Below, piece by piece: positions 6,539 through 8,111 of a stretch of 8,111 nucleotides of DNA; positions within the stretch are counted from its first letter, which is position 1; every line of letters starts with the position of its first letter. The stretch spans positions 1 through 8,111 of the forward strand of contig CAMLMI010000207.1 in the NCBI GenBank assembly GCA_946480965.1, written 5' to 3'. The stretch comes from an uncultured Verrucomicrobiales bacterium. GTDB taxonomy: Bacteria > Verrucomicrobiota > Verrucomicrobiae > Limisphaerales > CANJSG01. Under the pieces are notes generated by a model. The model did no database searches and had not been told where the DNA came from. It saw only the letters and a list, made by a program, of their open reading frames with translations. The position numbers and the translations under genes were made by a program.

Positions 6539-6806
6539 AGATGGGTCCGGGAGACGGGCAAGAACGCTATCGGCGACGAGGGTCGGATCAATCCGAAAAG
6601 CTTTTCCCGGTCAAAAAACTGTGCGCCTCGAACTCGATCATCGGCCCGTCATCATTGATCGAATTCACACTCGTGTCGCCGGCGGTCCGCCAGTCCGCTG
6701 CTGTGGACGGCTCGAAGATTACCGGTGTTCAAGGGAAGTCTCCCCGGTGTTTCATCCGCGGGGATTTCGCTTTGCCAAACCCCGGGGCTTCCGTCCTGCT
6801 GGACCG
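6539..6806. promoter_or_regulatory. Divergent intergenic region with operator-like dyad
   Basis: This region separates the start of the TIM-barrel gene (minus) from the start of the LpxR-like gene (plus) and should carry both promoters. I see no coding sequence of its own, although the LpxR-like frame is open through it. A 7-bp inverted repeat, TCGATCA at 6634-6640 and TGATCGA at 6656-6662, has half-sites 22 bp apart, about two helical turns, which suits a dimeric repressor. A second, GC-rich stem (TCCCCG at 6741-6746 with CGGGGA at 6759-6764) lies in the leader of the LpxR-like gene. No strong -10/-35 hexamers stand out. Confidence 0.35.
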
Positions 6807-7871
6807 ATGTTGCTGGGAACTTTCGTTCGGTGGTTTCAGCGGAAACGCCGCTCCTGGTTGAGATTTCCGGTGGGTCTTAGGCTCGCCGCGCTTCTTCTGG
6901 CTCCGTTCGCTCTTTGCGCCGCCGGGCAGGGGCCGGTCTTCACCATCACGGAGGAGAACGACCTCTTCTACGACACCGACCGGCACTACACGCAGGGGCT
7001 GAAGTTCACCTACATGTTCGGCGAGGAGGCCGCGCCAGATTTCGCCATGCGCTGGGCCACGAATCTCCCGGCGTTCGGCTACGAGGTGCAGAGCGCGACC
7101 GTCGGGTTCAGTCTCGGGCAGTCCATCTTCACGCCGTCGGACTACTCCACGACGACCCTGCTGCCCAACGACCGTCCCTACGCCGGTTGGCTGTATGCGG
7201 GCCTGATCCTCCAGCGCTACGGCACGAACCGCTTTCTCGGCCAGTTCTTCGGCCAGCACCGCGCTCTGGAGAACCTGGAGATGTCGCTGGGCGTGGTCGG
7301 TCCCTGGGCGCTGGGCGAAGAAGCGCAGACGTGGGTGCATCGCCTTCGCGGCTTCGATCTGCCGCAGGGCTGGGACAACCAATTGGAGAACGAGCCGGCC
7401 ATCCAGCTCCGCTACACCCGCATGTGGAACCACCGCACCCCGGGAGGTTGGGACCCCTTCGCCATCGATCTGATCCCTCACTGGGGCCTGAATGTCGGCA
7501 CCGTGCATGTCTTCGCCAATGCCGGGGCCACCCTGCGTCTCGGCCTGAACCTGCCGCTCGATTTCGGCACCACGACCATCGACGCCCCCACGGTCGAAGC
7601 CGGGGCTGGTCGGAGCAGCCGCTGGGGCTTCTACGTCTTCGCCGGGGTCGATGGGCGGGCCGTCGCCTGGAACACCTTCCTCGATGGAAACCTCTTCCAG
7701 GACAGCCACAGCGTGGACAAGGAATACTTCGTGGCCGACCTGAAGCTCGGCGCGGTGCTGGTGCTCAAGCGCGTCGAGCTGGGCTACACCTACGTGCGGC
7801 GAACGCACGAGTTCGAGGGCCAGACGCAGGAAGACGCCTTCGGTTCGGTCAGCTTGAAGTGGAAGTTCTGA
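6807..7871 (+). CDS. LpxR-family outer-membrane lipid A deacylase homologue (DUF2219)
   Basis: It is 354 residues from the ATG at 6807, chosen because a signal peptide follows: a basic stretch (QRKRRSWLR, 11-19), then a hydrophobic core (about 23-38) with possible cleavage near residue 39. Later in-frame starts, TTG at 6858 or GTG at 6870, would also leave a signal peptide. The mature part begins with the family signature FTITEENDLFYDTDRHYTQG (45-64). Next come LGQSIFTPSD (103-112), DRPYAGWLY (122-130), LGVVGPWALGEEAQTWVH (161-178), GWDNQLENEP (188-197) and alternating beta-strands to a terminal phenylalanine, as in outer-membrane barrels. In characterised LpxR (a calcium-dependent enzyme of Salmonella and relatives) the Asn-Asp of the END motif and a conserved histidine form the active site; N51, D52 and H178 are the likely equivalents (inference). 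Such enzymes remove the 3'-acyloxyacyl group of lipid A. The substrate here is unverified. It stands alone, divergent from the sugar genes. Confidence 0.88.
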   Translation: MLLGTFVRWFQRKRRSWLRFPVGLRLAALLLAPFALCAAGQGPVFTITEENDLFYDTDRHYTQGLKFTYMFGEEAAPDFAMRWATNLPAFGYEVQSATVGFSLGQSIFTPSDYSTTTLLPNDRPYAGWLYAGLILQRYGTNRFLGQFFGQHRALENLEMSLGVVGPWALGEEAQTWVHRLRGFDLPQGWDNQLENEPAIQLRYTRMWNHRTPGGWDPFAIDLIPHWGLNVGTVHVFANAGATLRLGLNLPLDFGTTTIDAPTVEAGAGRSSRWGFYVFAGVDGRAVAWNTFLDGNLFQDSHSVDKEYFVADLKLGAVLVLKRVELGYTYVRRTHEFEGQTQEDAFGSVSLKWKF

Positions 7872-8111
7872 AGCCACGTGGCCAACAACCCGCCGAACTC
7901 CCCGTGAACGGCCTGTGAACAACGACGGGAACCCCTGAACAACCCGGAGAACCGCCGGTTGTCCAAAGTTGCTGGAGCCTTTCTCCACAGTGCCGGGAGA
8001 CGAGAAAACCCCTTTGAACACGGGCGTTTGGCCACGTTGTTGGACTTATCAACAGAGCTTAATAAGAGGTAGATTTTTGAAAAGAAACCTATTCAACTAA
8101 GCGCCAATGAA
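7872..8111. other. Non-coding region with DnaA-box-like 9-mers and an AT-rich tract; possible origin of replication
   Basis: After the LpxR-like stop there is no gene to the window end. Two 9-mers differ at one position from the DnaA box TTATCCACA: TTCTCCACA at 7981-7989 and TTATCAACA at 8046-8054. Looser matches are TGTGAACAA (7914-7922, reverse strand) and TTGTCCAAA (7959-7967), each 7 of 9, and GAACAAC recurs at 7917-7923 and 7937-7943. Composition then shifts sharply: 8046-8100 is about 27 percent GC by my count, against an otherwise GC-rich window, which would suit a DNA-unwinding element. This resembles the region just upstream of dnaA in many bacteria. The following gene is outside the window, so the call is inference. 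The AT-rich part could instead be an ordinary strong promoter. Confidence 0.4.

Noticed and set aside
5498..6658. Long plus-strand open frame opposite the TIM-barrel gene
   Set aside because: The translation is an A/G/V/D-rich repetitive shadow with no domain; the opposite strand carries a continuous TIM-barrel protein.
6741..6764. GC-rich 6-bp stem in the leader of the LpxR-like gene
   Set aside because: Short stem with a 12-base loop in GC-rich DNA; no anti-terminator partner or riboswitch-like architecture seen.
6174..6806. In-frame 5' extension of the LpxR-like gene
   Set aside because: It would begin inside the opposite-strand TIM-barrel gene and bury the signal peptide internally; the ATG at 6807 fits an exported protein.
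6729..8021. 430-residue minus-strand open frame opposite the LpxR-like gene
   Set aside because: It overlaps a gene with clear LpxR signatures and a signal peptide, and runs through the AT-shifted non-coding tail; no recognisable motif.

Overview
The window looks like a chromosomal stretch of a GC-rich member of the PVC superphylum, most likely Verrucomicrobiota. The grounds are a C-terminal heme domain of the Pirellula/Verrucomicrobium type, a paired TIM-barrel sugar isomerase and Gfo/Idh/MocA dehydrogenase, a GxxExxY-family protein, an outer-membrane LpxR-like barrel (so a Gram-negative envelope), and short intergenic repeats of kinds I associate with these genomes. The taxonomic call is inference; no rRNA or other marker gene is present.

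Layout. (1) 1-932, plus strand: the C-terminal end of a large protein ending in a cytochrome-c-like domain; its start lies before the window. (2) 932-1673: a repeat-rich island. It holds a REPIN-like pair of inverted palindromes, then two copies of a 32-bp direct repeat (31 of 32 identical) that bracket one unrecognised four-helix membrane protein gene on the minus strand. (3) 1861-3692, plus strand: a two-gene operon of a TPR protein and a PilT-type retraction ATPase, overlapping by four bases and ending in a strong hairpin. (4) 6538-3748, minus strand: a sugar-metabolism pair (xylose-isomerase-like TIM barrel, then NAD(P)-dependent Gfo/Idh/MocA dehydrogenase) with a GxxExxY gene lodged between them. 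That gene is bracketed by inverted repeats and preceded by a terminator-like hairpin made of related repeat sequence. (5) 6539-6806: divergent intergenic region with a weak operator-like dyad. (6) 6807-7871, plus strand: LpxR-family outer-membrane lipid A deacylase homologue. (7) 7872-8111: non-coding, with several DnaA-box-like 9-mers followed by an abrupt AT-rich stretch; it resembles a replication-origin or dnaA-upstream region cut off by the window end.

How the parts relate. TPR plus PilT are probably translationally coupled and belong to type IV pilus function. The TIM barrel and the dehydrogenase probably act successively on a sugar or cyclitol, but the inserted GxxExxY unit and the hairpin ahead of it would be expected to weaken their co-transcription. 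I see no complete new defence or mobile system. The most unusual material is the repeat architecture around two small genes (1085-1618 and 4946-5341) and the possible origin at the right edge.
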